A stretch of 64,000 nt of DNA from Prolixibacteraceae bacterium (GTDB lineage Bacteria > Bacteroidota > Bacteroidia > Bacteroidales > Prolixibacteraceae), in NCBI GenBank assembly GCA_028282705.1, contig JANQHI010000041.1:1-64000 (forward strand). The letters are read 5' to 3'. Numbering within the stretch: position 1 is the stretch's first letter; every line of letters begins with the position of its first letter. Both the position numbers and the translations under genes were made by a program. Below the pieces are notes generated by a model that searched no databases, had not been told where the DNA came from, and worked only from the letters and a program-made list of their open reading frames with translations. Below are positions 43,564-53,467 of the stretch, in pieces.

Positions 43564-44796
43564 TCATCCTGCCTTTAAACGTTGCACACTTGATTTATCC
43601 AGCTTTTCTTCAGCATAAGCTTTTGTAATGGGGAATTTCTGAATACTTTCTGATGGCATTTCAAACATGGCATCAATCATGATATTCTCGCAAATTGAGC
43701 GTAACCCCCTGGCTCCCAGCTTAAACTCAACAGCTTTATCTACTATAAATTGTAAAGCTTCTTCCTCAAACTCTAACTCTATCCCATCAAGCGCAAAAAG
43801 CTTCATGTATTGTTTGATGACTGAATTTTTAGGTTCAGTCAAAATATTCCTTAATGTTTCTGCATCCAGTGGATTCAAGTAAGCCAATACAGGCAACCTT
43901 CCAATAATTTCAGGAATTAAACCAAATGATTTTAAATCAAGTGGAGAAATATATTGTAAAAAGTTTTCTTTATCAATCCTGTCTGTATTTTTTGCAGCAC
44001 TATACCCAACTACTTTAGTATTCAACCTTTGTGCAATTTTTCTTTCAATGCCATCAAAAGCACCACCACAAATGAAAAGGATATTTTTTGTATTTAATGG
44101 GATCAGTTTTTGTTCAGGATGTTTCCTTCCCCCTTGTGGAGGTACATTCACCACGGAGCCTTCAAGTAACTTCAACAATCCTTGTTGTACTCCTTCCCCT
44201 GAAACATCACGGGTAATGGATGGGTTATCTCCTTTTCGGGCAATTTTGTCAATTTCATCAATAAAAACAATGCCCCTTTCAGCTGCATCCACATTATAAT
44301 CAGCTGCCTGCAACAACCTGGTCAACAAGCTTTCTATATCTTCTCCAACATAACCTGCCTCTGTAAGAACAGTGGCATCAACAATTGTGAAAGGAACATG
44401 AAGCATCCTGGCTATTGTGCGCGCAAGGAGGGTTTTACCTGTCCCTGTTTCACCAACTAAAATGATATTGGATTTTTCGATCTCAGTTTCATCATCATCA
44501 ATGCGTTGGGTTAACCTTTTATAGTGGTTATATACAGCTACAGAAAGGACCTTTTTTGCTTGGTCCTGGCCAATAACATACTCATCAAGGAACTCTTTGA
44601 TCTCCATGGGTTTCATCAACTTAACCCCATCAAGGCTAAAGGTATTGTCCTTTTTAATCTCTTCAAGGATGATGGAGTGTGCCTGGTCTGCACAACGATC
44701 GCAAATGTGCCCATCAATCCCTGCAATGAGCAGTTCTACATCCTTTTTTTCCCTGCCGCAAAACGAACACTTATCAGTATCCTCTTTATTGGTCAT
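43564..44796 (-). CDS. clpX: ATP-dependent Clp protease ATP-binding subunit ClpX
   Basis: The AAA+ unfoldase of ClpXP. N-terminal C4 zinc finger (CSFC ... CDRC, residues 10-36) that dimerises and binds substrates, Walker [13 protein letters not shown], Walker [10 protein letters not shown], the IGF-type loop region contacting ClpP, and sensor-2 [10 protein letters not shown]. 410 aa is normal. Lies 8 bases after clpP. Confidence 0.97.
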   Translation of the reverse strand: MTNKEDTDKCSFCGREKKDVELLIAGIDGHICDRCADQAHSIILEEIKKDNTFSLDGVKLMKPMEIKEFLDEYVIGQDQAKKVLSVAVYNHYKRLTQRIDDDETEIEKSNIILVGETGTGKTLLARTIARMLHVPFTIVDATVLTEAGYVGEDIESLLTRLLQAADYNVDAAERGIVFIDEIDKIARKGDNPSITRDVSGEGVQQGLLKLLEGSVVNVPPQGGRKHPEQKLIPLNTKNILFICGGAFDGIERKIAQRLNTKVVGYSAAKNTDRIDKENFLQYISPLDLKSFGLIPEIIGRLPVLAYLNPLDAETLRNILTEPKNSVIKQYMKLFALDGIELEFEEEALQFIVDKAVEFKLGARGLRSICENIMIDAMFEMPSESIQKFPITKAYAEEKLDKSSVQRLKAG

Positions 44797-44804
44797 TTAC
44801 AATT

Positions 44805-45479
44805 TTATTGGTTACGTGTTAAAATTTCATCAATCATACCATATTCAACAGCTTCCTCAGAAGTCATCCAATAATCACGGTCAGCATCCTTTTCTACTTG
44901 CTCAATTTTTTTGTTTGAATGCTGTGCAATAATAGCATATAGTTCATTTTTAATTTTAAGTATCTCGCGAGCAGTGATCTCAATATCAGATGCTTGCCCT
45001 GATGCACCTCCCATAGGTTGGTGTATCATTATCCTGGAATGTTTTAATGCTGAACGTTTCCCTTTTGTCCCTGCTGTTAACAGTACAGCCCCCATTGAAG
45101 CTGCCATACCTGTACAAATTGTAGCAATATCTGCTGAGATATATTGCATGGTATCATAAATACCCAAACCTGCATGCACTGAACCTCCAGGTGTGTTAAA
45201 ATATATTTGGATATCCTTATTTGAGTCTGTTGATTCAAGGAACAATAACTGTGCCTGGATAATGTTGGCCACAGTATCATCAATTGGGACACCCAGGAAA
45301 ATGATCCTGTCCATCATCAAGCGTGAAAAAACGTCCATTGATGCAATATTCAATTGCCTTTCCTCAATAATAGTTGGTGATATATAACTCCCATACATGG
45401 AAGAATAATTTTCCAAAGTTAGGCTGCTTATCCCTACATGCTTGGTTGCATATTTTTTAAATTCATTGTTGTTTGACAT
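44805..45479 (-). CDS. clpP: ATP-dependent Clp protease proteolytic subunit ClpP
   Basis: The serine protease chamber of ClpXP/ClpAP. Ser128 lies in TGMAASMGAVLL and His153 in HSRIMIHQPMGG; the catalytic Asp lies near residue 200 in the DADRDYWM region. FNTPGGSVHAG is the oxyanion-loop region. 224 aa includes a longer N-terminal segment typical of Bacteroidota. A good promoter lies in the tig-clpP gap. Confidence 0.97.
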   Translation of the reverse strand: MSNNNEFKKYATKHVGISSLTLENYSSMYGSYISPTIIEERQLNIASMDVFSRLMMDRIIFLGVPIDDTVANIIQAQLLFLESTDSNKDIQIYFNTPGGSVHAGLGIYDTMQYISADIATICTGMAASMGAVLLTAGTKGKRSALKHSRIMIHQPMGGASGQASDIEITAREILKIKNELYAIIAQHSNKKIEQVEKDADRDYWMTSEEAVEYGMIDEILTRNQ

Positions 45480-45557
45480 TTGACGTACCCTCCTTATAAA
45501 AAAAACTTTGTACTACCAGACTCCTGTAATTTATTCATTACAGCTAATCTAATTGTA

Positions 45558-45585
45558 CAAAGTTAAAAAAAATGTCATTCGCAAA
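45558..45585 (-). promoter_or_regulatory. Promoter of clpP-clpX
   Basis: Minus strand reads TTTG (45585-45582), a 16-base spacer and TAACTTTG (45565-45558), the same spacing as at rpsP. The clpP ATG is about 79 bases downstream. Confidence 0.6.
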
Positions 45586-45603
45586 TTAATAGTGAAAAGT
45601 ATT

Positions 45604-46959
45604 TTATTTCACCATCTCATTGAATTCATCTTTTGTTACTTCAACCTCTTTTATAGAAACTTTTTCTTTGACAACCCCTATCACTTTATCTTCATAAAGT
45701 TTGTTGTAAATCCTCTCTTTTTCTTCCTCTTTATCCAGCATCATTTTGGCAAACTGGTCAAGTTGCTCATCAGGCATGTTATACATCCCATATTGGTTGA
45801 ATTGGGAGAATGTAATCTGGCGCGCCAGCACCATTGCCTCTTCTTCTGTAACCTTCAACTCGTTTTCTTTGATAAGTGTATCTTTTATAAGCTGCCATTT
45901 AAGGTCTTTCATAAAATTATCAAAGTCATTTTCAAGCTGTTCTTCAGTAAGCTCATTGTTTTTTGTCAACAGCCACCTTTTCAGGAATGCTTCAGGTAAT
46001 GTTATTTCAGTTTTTTCAACCAATGTATCCCTTGCATCCAATGTGAATTTATGGTCTGATGAATGGGCAAGGTTTTTAGCAATATCTTCTTTTACCTTTT
46101 CCCTAAAAGCTTCAACAGTTGCAATCTCAGTATTTTCACCATAAGCTTTCTTGAAAAGCTCTTCATTTACTTCTGCTTTTTCAAACTGGGTAATTTCAGT
46201 AATTGTATATTTAAACTCACTATCCAGTTCTTCTGCTTTTTCGTGAGGGATATTCAACATATGCCCAACTTCTTTGCGGTTTTCAAATGCCTTAACAGGT
46301 TCAAAAACAAGGGTATCATCTTTTTTCTTCCCTATAAATTCATTTTTGATGGCTTCATCTTTGATCATATCAACTGCCAGCAACACTCCTTTAGGGTTAA
46401 TGCCATCCTCTCCTACTTCATTCCCTTCACTATCAAGCTGGATAAAATCGCCACGCACATTGGCTTTATCTGCCACTTCTTCAACAGGTTTGTTTGTTCC
46501 AAAGTTAGAAGCAATCATTTCAACCTGCTGGTCGGTCATTTCGTCATCAACCTTAATTACATGATATTTATATTTGTTCTTTTTATTAAGGGTTAACTGA
46601 ATTTCAGGAGAAACAGCTATATCAAAAACAAATTCAAATTCTTCATCTTTGTCAAAATCAATAGGCTTCTGTAACTTTTCATTTGGAAGAGGCTCTCCAA
46701 GGATAGGTAATTTCTCTTCCACAATATATTTTGAAAGGTTTTGTGAAAGTACTTTATTTACTTCTTCAGCTAATATTGCTTTACCAAAACGTTTTTGGAT
46801 GATCCCTGTTGGGACTTTTCCTGGCCTAAAACCTGGAATTGAAGCTTTTTGCTTGTAATCTTTAATGACATCCTTTACAGCTTGCTCGTAATCAGTTTTT
46901 TCTATTATTATCTTGATTACTGCATTAACATCGTCAATGTTTTCTCTGGTGACATTCAT
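45604..46959 (-). CDS. tig: Trigger factor
   Basis: Ribosome-bound chaperone acting on nascent chains. The N-terminal ribosome-binding domain contains the signature IPGFRPGKVP (about 38-47, the GFRxGxxP loop); a divergent PPIase-like domain occupies about 150-240, and a long helical C-terminal domain follows. 451 aa is normal. The tig-clpP-clpX order is the common bacterial arrangement, though clpP has its own promoter here. Confidence 0.93.
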   Translation of the reverse strand: MNVTRENIDDVNAVIKIIIEKTDYEQAVKDVIKDYKQKASIPGFRPGKVPTGIIQKRFGKAILAEEVNKVLSQNLSKYIVEEKLPILGEPLPNEKLQKPIDFDKDEEFEFVFDIAVSPEIQLTLNKKNKYKYHVIKVDDEMTDQQVEMIASNFGTNKPVEEVADKANVRGDFIQLDSEGNEVGEDGINPKGVLLAVDMIKDEAIKNEFIGKKKDDTLVFEPVKAFENRKEVGHMLNIPHEKAEELDSEFKYTITEITQFEKAEVNEELFKKAYGENTEIATVEAFREKVKEDIAKNLAHSSDHKFTLDARDTLVEKTEITLPEAFLKRWLLTKNNELTEEQLENDFDNFMKDLKWQLIKDTLIKENELKVTEEEAMVLARQITFSQFNQYGMYNMPDEQLDQFAKMMLDKEEEKERIYNKLYEDKVIGVVKEKVSIKEVEVTKDEFNEMVK

Positions 46960-46989
46960 GATATTCTAATTTTTGCAACTGCCTGTAAT

Positions 46990-47040
46990 ACAAACAACCG
47001 CCAACACTCTCTTTGTTTGAGAAAGCCAGCGGTTTTTTAT
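46990..47040 (-). terminator. Hairpin between tRNA-Leu and tig
   Basis: On the minus strand AACCGCTGGC... pairs with ...GTTGGCGGTT through a long stem with several G-T pairs, then TGTTTG. It probably terminates the tRNA transcript ahead of tig. Confidence 0.6.
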
Positions 47041-47044
47041 TAAG

Positions 47045-47126
47045 TGCGGATGAAGGGACTCGAACCCCCACGCCATATGGCACTAGATCCTAAGTCTAGC
47101 GCGTCTACCAATTCCGCCACATCCGC
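47045..47126 (-). tRNA. tRNA-Leu (anticodon UAG)
   Basis: The 82-base minus-strand sequence has acceptor arms GCGGATG / CATCCGC with discriminator A, the class II D-arm GGCGGAATTGGTAGACGCG, an anticodon stem CTAGA / TCTAG around loop CTTAGGA (anticodon TAG), a short variable arm and GGTTCGAGTCC in the T-arm. The 3' CCA is not encoded. It reads CUN leucine codons. Confidence 0.96.
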
Positions 47127-47191
47127 AAAATTGAGGCGCAAATGTAATGATTTTTTTAAACCTGGGAAAATAAAAGAAAATAAAAATCTAA

Positions 47192-47914
47192 TTAACGTAA
47201 TTCAAAATTTTGCCCTAAATATACTCTCCTGACTTCTTCATCATTTGCCAAGTCTTCTGCTGTACCATCTTTCATAATAGAGCCTTCAAAAAGAAGGTAT
47301 GAACGGTCTGTTATAGAGAGGGTTTCGTGCACATTGTGGTCTGTTATCAAAACCCCTATGTTTTTCTCTTTTAACTTCATAACTATTTGCTGGATATCCT
47401 CAACTGCAATGGGGTCAACCCCTGCAAAAGGTTCATCCAATAAAATAAACTTAGGGTCAATAGCCAAAGCACGTGCAATTTCTGTCCTCCTTCTTTCACC
47501 TCCTGATAATTGAAACCCTTTGCTTTTCCTTATGTGTTGCAAGCCAAATTCTTCAAGTAGGGATTCTATTTTTTCTTTTTGGTATTGTTTTGAATATTTT
47601 GTCATTTCAAGCACTGCACGCAAGTTGTCTTCAATGCTTAATTTCCTGAAAACTGATGCTTCCTGAGCTAAATAGCCTATCCCCTTTTTTGCCCTCTTAT
47701 ATACTGGAAGTTTTGTAATCTCTTCTTCATCAATAAAAATATTCCCTGCAAAAGGTTTTATCAAACCAACAATCATATAAAAAGAGGTGGTTTTCCCAGC
47801 CCCATTGGGTCCAAGCAAACCCACTATCTCTCCCTGGTCAACATAAAAACTTACTCCTTTTACAACAGTACGCCTTCCATACTTTTTTACAATATTTTCA
47901 GCTTTTAAAATCAT
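47192..47914 (-). CDS. lptB: LPS export ABC transporter ATPase LptB
   Basis: The cytosolic ATPase of the LptB2FGC complex that drives LPS from inner to outer membrane. Walker [19 protein letters not shown]-loop, ABC signature [15 protein letters not shown], Walker [16 protein letters not shown] and the switch His in [10 protein letters not shown] are all present. The [13 protein letters not shown] segment is characteristic of LptB. The ATG at 47914 gives 240 aa; a TTG two codons upstream is unlikely. No lpt partner is adjacent. Confidence 0.94.
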   Translation of the reverse strand: MILKAENIVKKYGRRTVVKGVSFYVDQGEIVGLLGPNGAGKTTSFYMIVGLIKPFAGNIFIDEEEITKLPVYKRAKKGIGYLAQEASVFRKLSIEDNLRAVLEMTKYSKQYQKEKIESLLEEFGLQHIRKSKGFQLSGGERRRTEIARALAIDPKFILLDEPFAGVDPIAVEDIQQIVMKLKEKNIGVLITDHNVHETLSITDRSYLLFEGSIMKDGTAEDLANDEEVRRVYLGQNFELR

Positions 47915-47933
47915 GGGCAATTTTTATAGTTTT

Positions 47934-47941
47934 CAAAAATA
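47934..47941 (-). promoter_or_regulatory. -7 promoter element of lptB
   Basis: Minus strand reads TATTTTTG (TAnnTTTG), 19 bases upstream of the lptB ATG. Confidence 0.45.
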
Positions 47942-48000
47942 TCTTTTTCAGGTTATTAAAAATGTAGAATTCTTCTAAAAAACCTTAAAACATTTATCTA

Positions 48001-48867
48001 TTAAGCTTCATTTAGCTTTTCTTCTTGTTTCCTTACTACCCTGCGTGAAATCATTATCCCAATTTCATAGAGGAATATGAGTGGGAAACAAACCATTACC
48101 TGGCTAAAAATGTCAGGAGGGGTAATAATGGCTGATAACAGCAGCATAACCACATAGGCATGCCTCCTGTATGTTTTCATAAACTTAGGCGTGACAAGCC
48201 CTACTTTGCTCAAAAAATAAGAAAATATGGGCAAGAGGAAAACAACGCCAGTTGCCATTGTTATTGACGTTACAGACCCAATGTAAGATTTCAGGTTAAT
48301 TTGGTTTTCAACTTCTGAGCTTACCTCATATGTCCCCAAAAAATGGATTGACAATGGGACAATCAAAAAATAGCCAAAGACAACACCACAACCAAAAAGA
48401 AAAGATGTATAAAATACTGCTCCTTTTGCATGGCTTCTTTCTTTATCATATAAAGCTGGTTTAATAAATTTCCAGAATTCATAAAAAACAACAGGGGAAG
48501 CAATAATAAACCCTGCTATAATAGATGTCCATATGTGCATAGAAAACTGCCCTGCAATCCTTATACTTTGTATTTTTAAAGGTTCCTGATTTATTTTTAA
48601 AGCATCAACATTAACCAGTTCGCCAAGTTTAAACAACATCCTGTTTGTCCAGAATTCAGGCAACCTTGGACGTAATATGATCTGGTCAAAAATAAGATCC
48701 TTCATTACAAAAGCTACAATGGCAAACAAAACAATAGCTAATGCTGACCTTACAATATGCCACCTAAGCTCTTCTAAATGGTCAAGAAAAGACATTTCCC
48801 CTTCATCCTTTTTTTTCTTTGCTTTCTTTTTAGTTGTTTGTTTTTCTGTATTCGAGTTTTCTGCCAT
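48001..48867 (-). CDS. tatC: Sec-independent translocase TatC
   Basis: The multispan core of the twin-arginine translocase that binds RR signals. The lysine-rich N-terminus precedes MSFLDHLEELRWHIVRS, the conserved TatC cytosolic motif; six hydrophobic segments follow, with the FYEFWKFIKPALY block after TM2. At 288 aa it is slightly long because of an extended first periplasmic loop. tatA is not adjacent. Two Tat-signal proteins are encoded elsewhere in the window. Confidence 0.94.
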   Translation of the reverse strand: MAENSNTEKQTTKKKAKKKKDEGEMSFLDHLEELRWHIVRSALAIVLFAIVAFVMKDLIFDQIILRPRLPEFWTNRMLFKLGELVNVDALKINQEPLKIQSIRIAGQFSMHIWTSIIAGFIIASPVVFYEFWKFIKPALYDKERSHAKGAVFYTSFLFGCGVVFGYFLIVPLSIHFLGTYEVSSEVENQINLKSYIGSVTSITMATGVVFLLPIFSYFLSKVGLVTPKFMKTYRRHAYVVMLLLSAIITPPDIFSQVMVCFPLIFLYEIGIMISRRVVRKQEEKLNEA

Positions 48868-48907
48868 TTGTTTAAATGTATCATTAACAGTTCCTAAAAA
48901 ATCTCCA

Positions 48908-48915
48908 CAAATATA
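48908..48915 (-). promoter_or_regulatory. -7 promoter element of tatC
   Basis: Minus strand reads TATATTTG (TAnnTTTG), 40 bases upstream of the tatC ATG. Confidence 0.5.
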
Positions 48916-49068
48916 AATACTTAAAAATATTTTAAGTTTATAAAGAAAGTATTATTATTGTTTCATCCTTAAACACAAGCTTAAAATTCGTTATGCTTTT
49001 GTCATTTCACTTACTTTTAATAAATTAGAATTTCATTTCTATGACGTTGGGGAAATATTAAGGTTATT

Positions 49069-51255
49069 ATGGATAAATTTGGATCATTGACAGAACACCT
49101 CCAAAAATATTTTGGTTTTGACAGGTTTAAGGGACAGCAGGAGGAGGCAATAAAAAGTGTTCTGGAAGGCAACAACACATTTGTATTGATGCCTACGGGG
49201 GGAGGGAAATCACTTATCTACCAATTACCTGCACTTTTAATGGAAGGCACAGCCATTATAATTTCACCTTTAATTGCATTAATGAAGAACCAGGTAGATT
49301 CAATCAGGGGTTTTGGCTCTGAAGATAATATTGCACATTTCCTGAATTCTTCATTATCAAAGGCTGCCATCCAGGAAGTAAAAAATAATGTACTTGAAGG
49401 AAATACTAAATTATTATATGTAGCTCCTGAATCTTTGACAAAAGAAGATAACATTGAATTCCTGAAAAAAATAAAAATTTCTTTTTATGCCATTGATGAA
49501 GCACATTGTATCTCTGAATGGGGGCACGATTTCAGGCCAGAATACAGGAGGATAAGGCCTATTGTAAATGAAATAGGTCCTTCACCTATTATTGCCCTTA
49601 CTGCTACTGCCACAGCTAAAGTACAACATGATATCCAGAAAAACCTGGGTATCCAGGATGCTAAAGTTTTTAAAGCATCATTTAACAGGGCTAACCTATA
49701 CTATGAAGTAAGGCCAAAAGTCAAGCCTGAAGCTCAGATCATTAAATTCATCAAAGAAAATCAGGGGAAATCAGGGATTATTTACTGCCTAAGCCGGAAA
49801 AAAGTAGAAGAGCTGGCAGAAACCCTAGTCGTAAATGGCATAAAAGCATTGCCCTACCATGCAGGGATGGATGCCAATACCAGATCGGGCAACCAGGATA
49901 AATTCCTGATGGAAGAAGTGGATGTAATTGTGGCTACCATTGCTTTTGGTATGGGCATAGACAAGCCTGATGTAAGGTTTGTTATCCATTATGATATACC
50001 CAAAAGCCTTGAGGGGTATTACCAGGAAACAGGAAGGTCGGGCCGTGATGGTGGAGAAGGCAAGTGCATAACTTTCTATAGTTATAAGGATATCCAGAAG
50101 CTTGAAAAATTTATGCATGGTAAGCCTGTGGCAGAACAGGAAATTGGGAACCAACTATTGCTTGACACAGTTTCATATGCAGAATCTGCCATATGCAGGA
50201 GGATAATCCTGCTACATTACTTTGGCGAAAAATACCAGCAAGACAACTGTGGTAATTGTGATAATTGCCTTAACCCAAAAGAACAAATTGATGCTACAAA
50301 AGAATTGGAAATTGGTTTAAATGCCATCAAAGAGGTTAAAGAGAAATACAAAGCAGAACATATTACCAATATACTTATTGGGAAACAGACTGCTGCCATA
50401 AAATCTTTTAAACATTATACCCTTGACGCCTTTGGAAAAGGAGAAAAGAATGATGAGCGTTTTTGGAATGCAGTTTTCAGGCAGGCTATGGTGGCTGGCT
50501 TCATTAATAAAGACATTGAAAACTATGGGTTGCTTAAAATAAATCCCCTGGGGCATGAATTCCTGTCTAAGCCTCAAACATTTATGTTGGTCAGGAACCA
50601 TGAATATGAAGAAGAAGAAACAACTACCAATGGTGGAGGAGCCCCAACTGGTGCTACTGGTGGAGACCCTACATTGTTTGCCATGTTAAAAGATTTGAGA
50701 AAGGCAACAGCCAAAAAACTCAACCTGCCTCCATTTGTAATTTTCCAGGATCCTTCACTGGCAGATATGTCTATCCAATATCCTGTTACAATTGAAGAAT
50801 TGCAGCAAATCCAGGGAGTTGGGCAAGGCAAAGCCAAACGCTATGGGAAAGATTTTGTAAAACTGATCAAACAGTATGTTGAGGAAAATGAAATAGAACG
50901 TGCACAAGATATGGTTGTGCGCACAGTAGCCAATAAATCAAAAAACAAAGTATTCATTATCCAAAGCATTGACCGAAAAATTTCGTTTGAAGATATTGCC
51001 AACTCAAAAGGGTTAGAAGTAAAAGACATTTTAACTGAAGTTGAAGCAATTGTAAATTCAGGAACCAGGCTTAATATTGATTATTATATTAATGATGTAT
51101 TGGATGATGAACAGCAGGAAGATATTTTTGAATATTTCAGGGAAGCTGAAAATGACACCCTTCAGGCTGCTGTTGATGAACTGGGTGAAGATGATTATTC
51201 TGAAGAAGATATCCGCCTAATGAGGATCAAATTTTTATCTGATATGGGAAATTAA
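49069..51255 (+). CDS. recQ: ATP-dependent DNA helicase RecQ
   Basis: A 3'-5' superfamily 2 helicase for recombination and fork repair. Helicase motifs: GQQEEAIKSVLEG (motif 0), MPTGGGKSLIYQLP (I), DEAHCISEWGHDFRPEY (II plus aromatic loop), ALTATAT (III), YYQETGRSGRDG (VI). The RQC zinc site has the spaced cysteines CRR...CGNCDNC, and an HRDC domain lies at about 530-610. At 728 aa it carries a C-terminal acidic extension beyond the E. coli form, common in Bacteroidota. Confidence 0.95.
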   Translation: MDKFGSLTEHLQKYFGFDRFKGQQEEAIKSVLEGNNTFVLMPTGGGKSLIYQLPALLMEGTAIIISPLIALMKNQVDSIRGFGSEDNIAHFLNSSLSKAAIQEVKNNVLEGNTKLLYVAPESLTKEDNIEFLKKIKISFYAIDEAHCISEWGHDFRPEYRRIRPIVNEIGPSPIIALTATATAKVQHDIQKNLGIQDAKVFKASFNRANLYYEVRPKVKPEAQIIKFIKENQGKSGIIYCLSRKKVEELAETLVVNGIKALPYHAGMDANTRSGNQDKFLMEEVDVIVATIAFGMGIDKPDVRFVIHYDIPKSLEGYYQETGRSGRDGGEGKCITFYSYKDIQKLEKFMHGKPVAEQEIGNQLLLDTVSYAESAICRRIILLHYFGEKYQQDNCGNCDNCLNPKEQIDATKELEIGLNAIKEVKEKYKAEHITNILIGKQTAAIKSFKHYTLDAFGKGEKNDERFWNAVFRQAMVAGFINKDIENYGLLKINPLGHEFLSKPQTFMLVRNHEYEEEETTTNGGGAPTGATGGDPTLFAMLKDLRKATAKKLNLPPFVIFQDPSLADMSIQYPVTIEELQQIQGVGQGKAKRYGKDFVKLIKQYVEENEIERAQDMVVRTVANKSKNKVFIIQSIDRKISFEDIANSKGLEVKDILTEVEAIVNSGTRLNIDYYINDVLDDEQQEDIFEYFREAENDTLQAAVDELGEDDYSEEDIRLMRIKFLSDMGN

Positions 51256-51266
51256 ACTTCACTCCC

Positions 51267-51432
51267 TTAGAAGCTGTCTAAAAATTATCCATCCATTTGA
51301 TTATGTGTCTTTTCGCTTATACCGCGTTGAATTTTCCTTAAATAACTGATGCTATTTTCGTCAAATTCGCCTTGTCTAAACAAAAAAATACATCATAATC
51401 ATTCTGAAAAATAAAATTTAGACAGCTTCTTA
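51267..51432. mobile_element. MITE-like element with terminal inverted repeats and TTA target duplication
   Basis: Left end 51270-51288 (GAAGCTGTCTAAAAATTAT) and right end 51411-51429 are inverted repeats, 17 of 19 positions matching. The 160-bp unit is flanked directly by TTA on both sides (51267-51269, 51430-51432), as expected for a 3-bp target duplication. It has no coding capacity. It fills most of the recQ-ahcY gap. The GCTGTC-type ends suggest cross-mobilisation by a transposase absent from this window. Confidence 0.7.
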
Positions 51433-51469
51433 ACTTTTGTTAAAAACCCTGTTATCAATAAATTTTAGT

Positions 51470-51477
51470 TAATTTTG
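51470..51477 (+). promoter_or_regulatory. -7 promoter element of ahcY
   Basis: TAATTTTG matches TAnnTTTG, 20 bases before the ahcY ATG. The box is 38 bases outside the MITE, so any upstream activator site would fall in or near the element. Confidence 0.5.
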
Positions 51478-51497
51478 CACAAAATTTTTATACAGAT

Positions 51498-52916
51498 ATG
51501 ACAGCAATAGTTGACAAAGCAATTGATTATAAAATTGCAGATATATCCCTGGCTGAATTTGGCAGGAAAGAAATTGAGGTTGCAGAAAAAGAAATGCCTG
51601 GGTTAATGGCATTGCGTGAAAAATATGGGAAAACAAAACCATTGCAGGGGGCCAGGATCATGGGTAGCCTGCATATGACCATCCAAACAGCTGTGTTGAT
51701 TGAAACACTTACCTCCCTGGGTGCTGAAGTAAGGTGGGCTAGTTGCAATATATTTTCAACCCAGGATCATGCTGCTGCTGCCATTGCAAAAGCAGGTATT
51801 CCTGTATTTGCATGGAAAGGTGAAACACTGAAAGAATATTGGTGGTGTACCAACAAAGCCCTTGATTTTGGTGATAGGCTGGGGCCAACCATTATTGTAG
51901 ATGATGGGGGTGATGCAACCATGATGATCCATCGCGGATATGTAGCAGAAAATGACCCTTCAATATTGGACAAGCCTGCTGAAGGGGAAGATGAACAAGA
52001 ACTTAACCTGGCGCTTAAAGAAATATTACAGGAAAACCCTTCTCGTTGGCATAAAGTGGCAGCAGAAGTAAAAGGAGTTTCAGAAGAAACCACCACAGGG
52101 GTTCATCGCCTGTATCAAATGCAGGAAGTTGGGGAGCTGCTATTCCCAGCCATCAATGTGAATGATTCTGTAACCAAATCAAAATTTGATAACCTTTATG
52201 GTTGCCGCGAATCTCTGGCTGATGGAATTAAAAGGGCAACTGATGTAATGATAGCAGGAAAAGTTGTTGTGGTAGCAGGCTATGGTGATGTGGGTAAAGG
52301 TTGTGCCAAATCAATGAAAGGATATGGTGCCAGGGTTATTGTTACTGAGATTGACCCAATTTGTGCACTTCAGGCAGCAATGGAAGGTTTTGAAGTAAAA
52401 CCTATGGAAGAAGCCCTGGATGAAGGGAATATTTTTGTAACTACAACAGGGAACAAAGATGTTATTACTGCTGAACACATGGCTGCCATGAAAGACCAGG
52501 CTATTGTGTGTAATATTGGCCACTTTGATAATGAAATACAGGTGGCAAAGCTTGAAAAATGGGAAGGCATACAGAAAACAACTATAAAACCACAAGTTGA
52601 CAAATATACTTATCCTGATGGGCATAGTATTTTCTTATTGGCTGAAGGGCGTTTGGTAAACCTGGGCTGTGCCACAGGCCATCCTTCATTTGTAATGAGT
52701 AATTCATTTACCAACCAAACATTGGCTCAAATAGAACTTTGGGAAAATGATTATGAAATTGACGTGTACCGCCTGCCTAAAAAATTGGATGAAGAAGTTG
52801 CAAGGTTACATCTTGAACAAATTGGGGTAAAACTCACAAAGCTTTCAAAAGAGCAGGCTGATTATATTGGAGTTCCACAGCAAGGGCCATACAAACCAGA
52901 ACATTACAGGTATTAA
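51498..52916 (+). CDS. ahcY: Adenosylhomocysteinase (SAH hydrolase)
   Basis: Cleaves S-adenosylhomocysteine to adenosine and homocysteine with a bound [19 protein letters not shown] near residue 55, [11 protein letters not shown], the NAD loop [21 protein letters not shown] and the C-terminal KPEHYRY are all canonical. 472 aa includes the insertion typical of this bacterial class. Monocistronic, with its own promoter and terminator. Confidence 0.97.
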   Translation: MTAIVDKAIDYKIADISLAEFGRKEIEVAEKEMPGLMALREKYGKTKPLQGARIMGSLHMTIQTAVLIETLTSLGAEVRWASCNIFSTQDHAAAAIAKAGIPVFAWKGETLKEYWWCTNKALDFGDRLGPTIIVDDGGDATMMIHRGYVAENDPSILDKPAEGEDEQELNLALKEILQENPSRWHKVAAEVKGVSEETTTGVHRLYQMQEVGELLFPAINVNDSVTKSKFDNLYGCRESLADGIKRATDVMIAGKVVVVAGYGDVGKGCAKSMKGYGARVIVTEIDPICALQAAMEGFEVKPMEEALDEGNIFVTTTGNKDVITAEHMAAMKDQAIVCNIGHFDNEIQVAKLEKWEGIQKTTIKPQVDKYTYPDGHSIFLLAEGRLVNLGCATGHPSFVMSNSFTNQTLAQIELWENDYEIDVYRLPKKLDEEVARLHLEQIGVKLTKLSKEQADYIGVPQQGPYKPEHYRY

Positions 52917-52922
52917 ATAGAG

Positions 52923-52950
52923 AAAGGCTTCATAATAGAGCCTTTTTCAT
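52923..52950 (+). terminator. Terminator after ahcY
   Basis: AAAGGCT (52923-52929) pairs with AGCCTTT (52939-52945), continued by TTC and an ATTTTT run. Confidence 0.75.
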
Positions 52951-52952
52951 TT

Positions 52953-53396
52953 TTAATTATTATATATCCTCATAATATTTCCTGAAACAGAAACATTGTA
53001 TGGCCTGAGGGCTTGCTTGGCAGGACCTGAAGTTGGGGCACCACCAATAAAAACATATTGAGACTCACAGCAAGGGCATTCTCCTGTTATTGAGCCAATC
53101 ACGCCAGGTTCTCCAACAAAGCATGACTTAGAAACTTCATGTGTGCAAGCTGCATCATAAGCATAATAACTTCCTGGGAGTTCACAATAAACAATCACTC
53201 CCCCATACCCAATCCCTTGGATATAAATTGAATTGCCTGGCACTGAAAACTCATTATAAACAGTTAAATCTATGGTATAAGTAAACTGGACATCAGGAAT
53301 AACTGACTCCTCAATTTTATCACAACTAAAGCTTCCTGCCAAAAAAATAGGTAAGACTAAAAAATACTTTGCTATCCTTAAACCCAACTCACGCAT
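52953..53396 (-). CDS. Rieske-like [2Fe-2S] protein with Cys in place of the second His
   Basis: A 147-aa exported protein; the N-terminus is hydrophobic with a lipobox-like Cys25. The Rieske fold is recognisable: AACTHE gives C84 and H86, the second cluster loop is ECPCCESQYVF (C107, C109, C110), then GGAPTSGPAKQALRPYNV, the usual C-terminal block. In classical Rieske proteins the second loop is C-P-x-H; here the His position is C110, predicting a 3Cys-1His cluster. Electron carrier or sensor role unknown. Convergent with ahcY, divergent from a small membrane protein. Confidence 0.8.
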   Translation of the reverse strand: MRELGLRIAKYFLVLPIFLAGSFSCDKIEESVIPDVQFTYTIDLTVYNEFSVPGNSIYIQGIGYGGVIVYCELPGSYYAYDAACTHEVSKSCFVGEPGVIGSITGECPCCESQYVFIGGAPTSGPAKQALRPYNVSVSGNIMRIYNN

Positions 53397-53467
53397 TTTT
53401 TTTAATTTTACTTACAAACAGTAAAACTATACAATTTATTATATGTATAGATAAAATTGATTCAATA

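Noticed and set aside
46063-46596. 177-codon plus-strand frame opposite trigger factor
   Set aside because: Phe/Ile-rich shadow of the tig coding sequence, with no promoter or neighbour supporting it.
51270-51429. The recQ-ahcY inverted repeat as a simple terminator
   Set aside because: The arms are separated by more than 120 bases, have no adjacent T-run and are bounded by TTA direct repeats, which fits a transposed element better.
51256-51497. SAH or SAM riboswitch upstream of ahcY
   Set aside because: The gap is explained by the inverted-repeat element; no pseudoknot or kink-turn pattern could be recognised.
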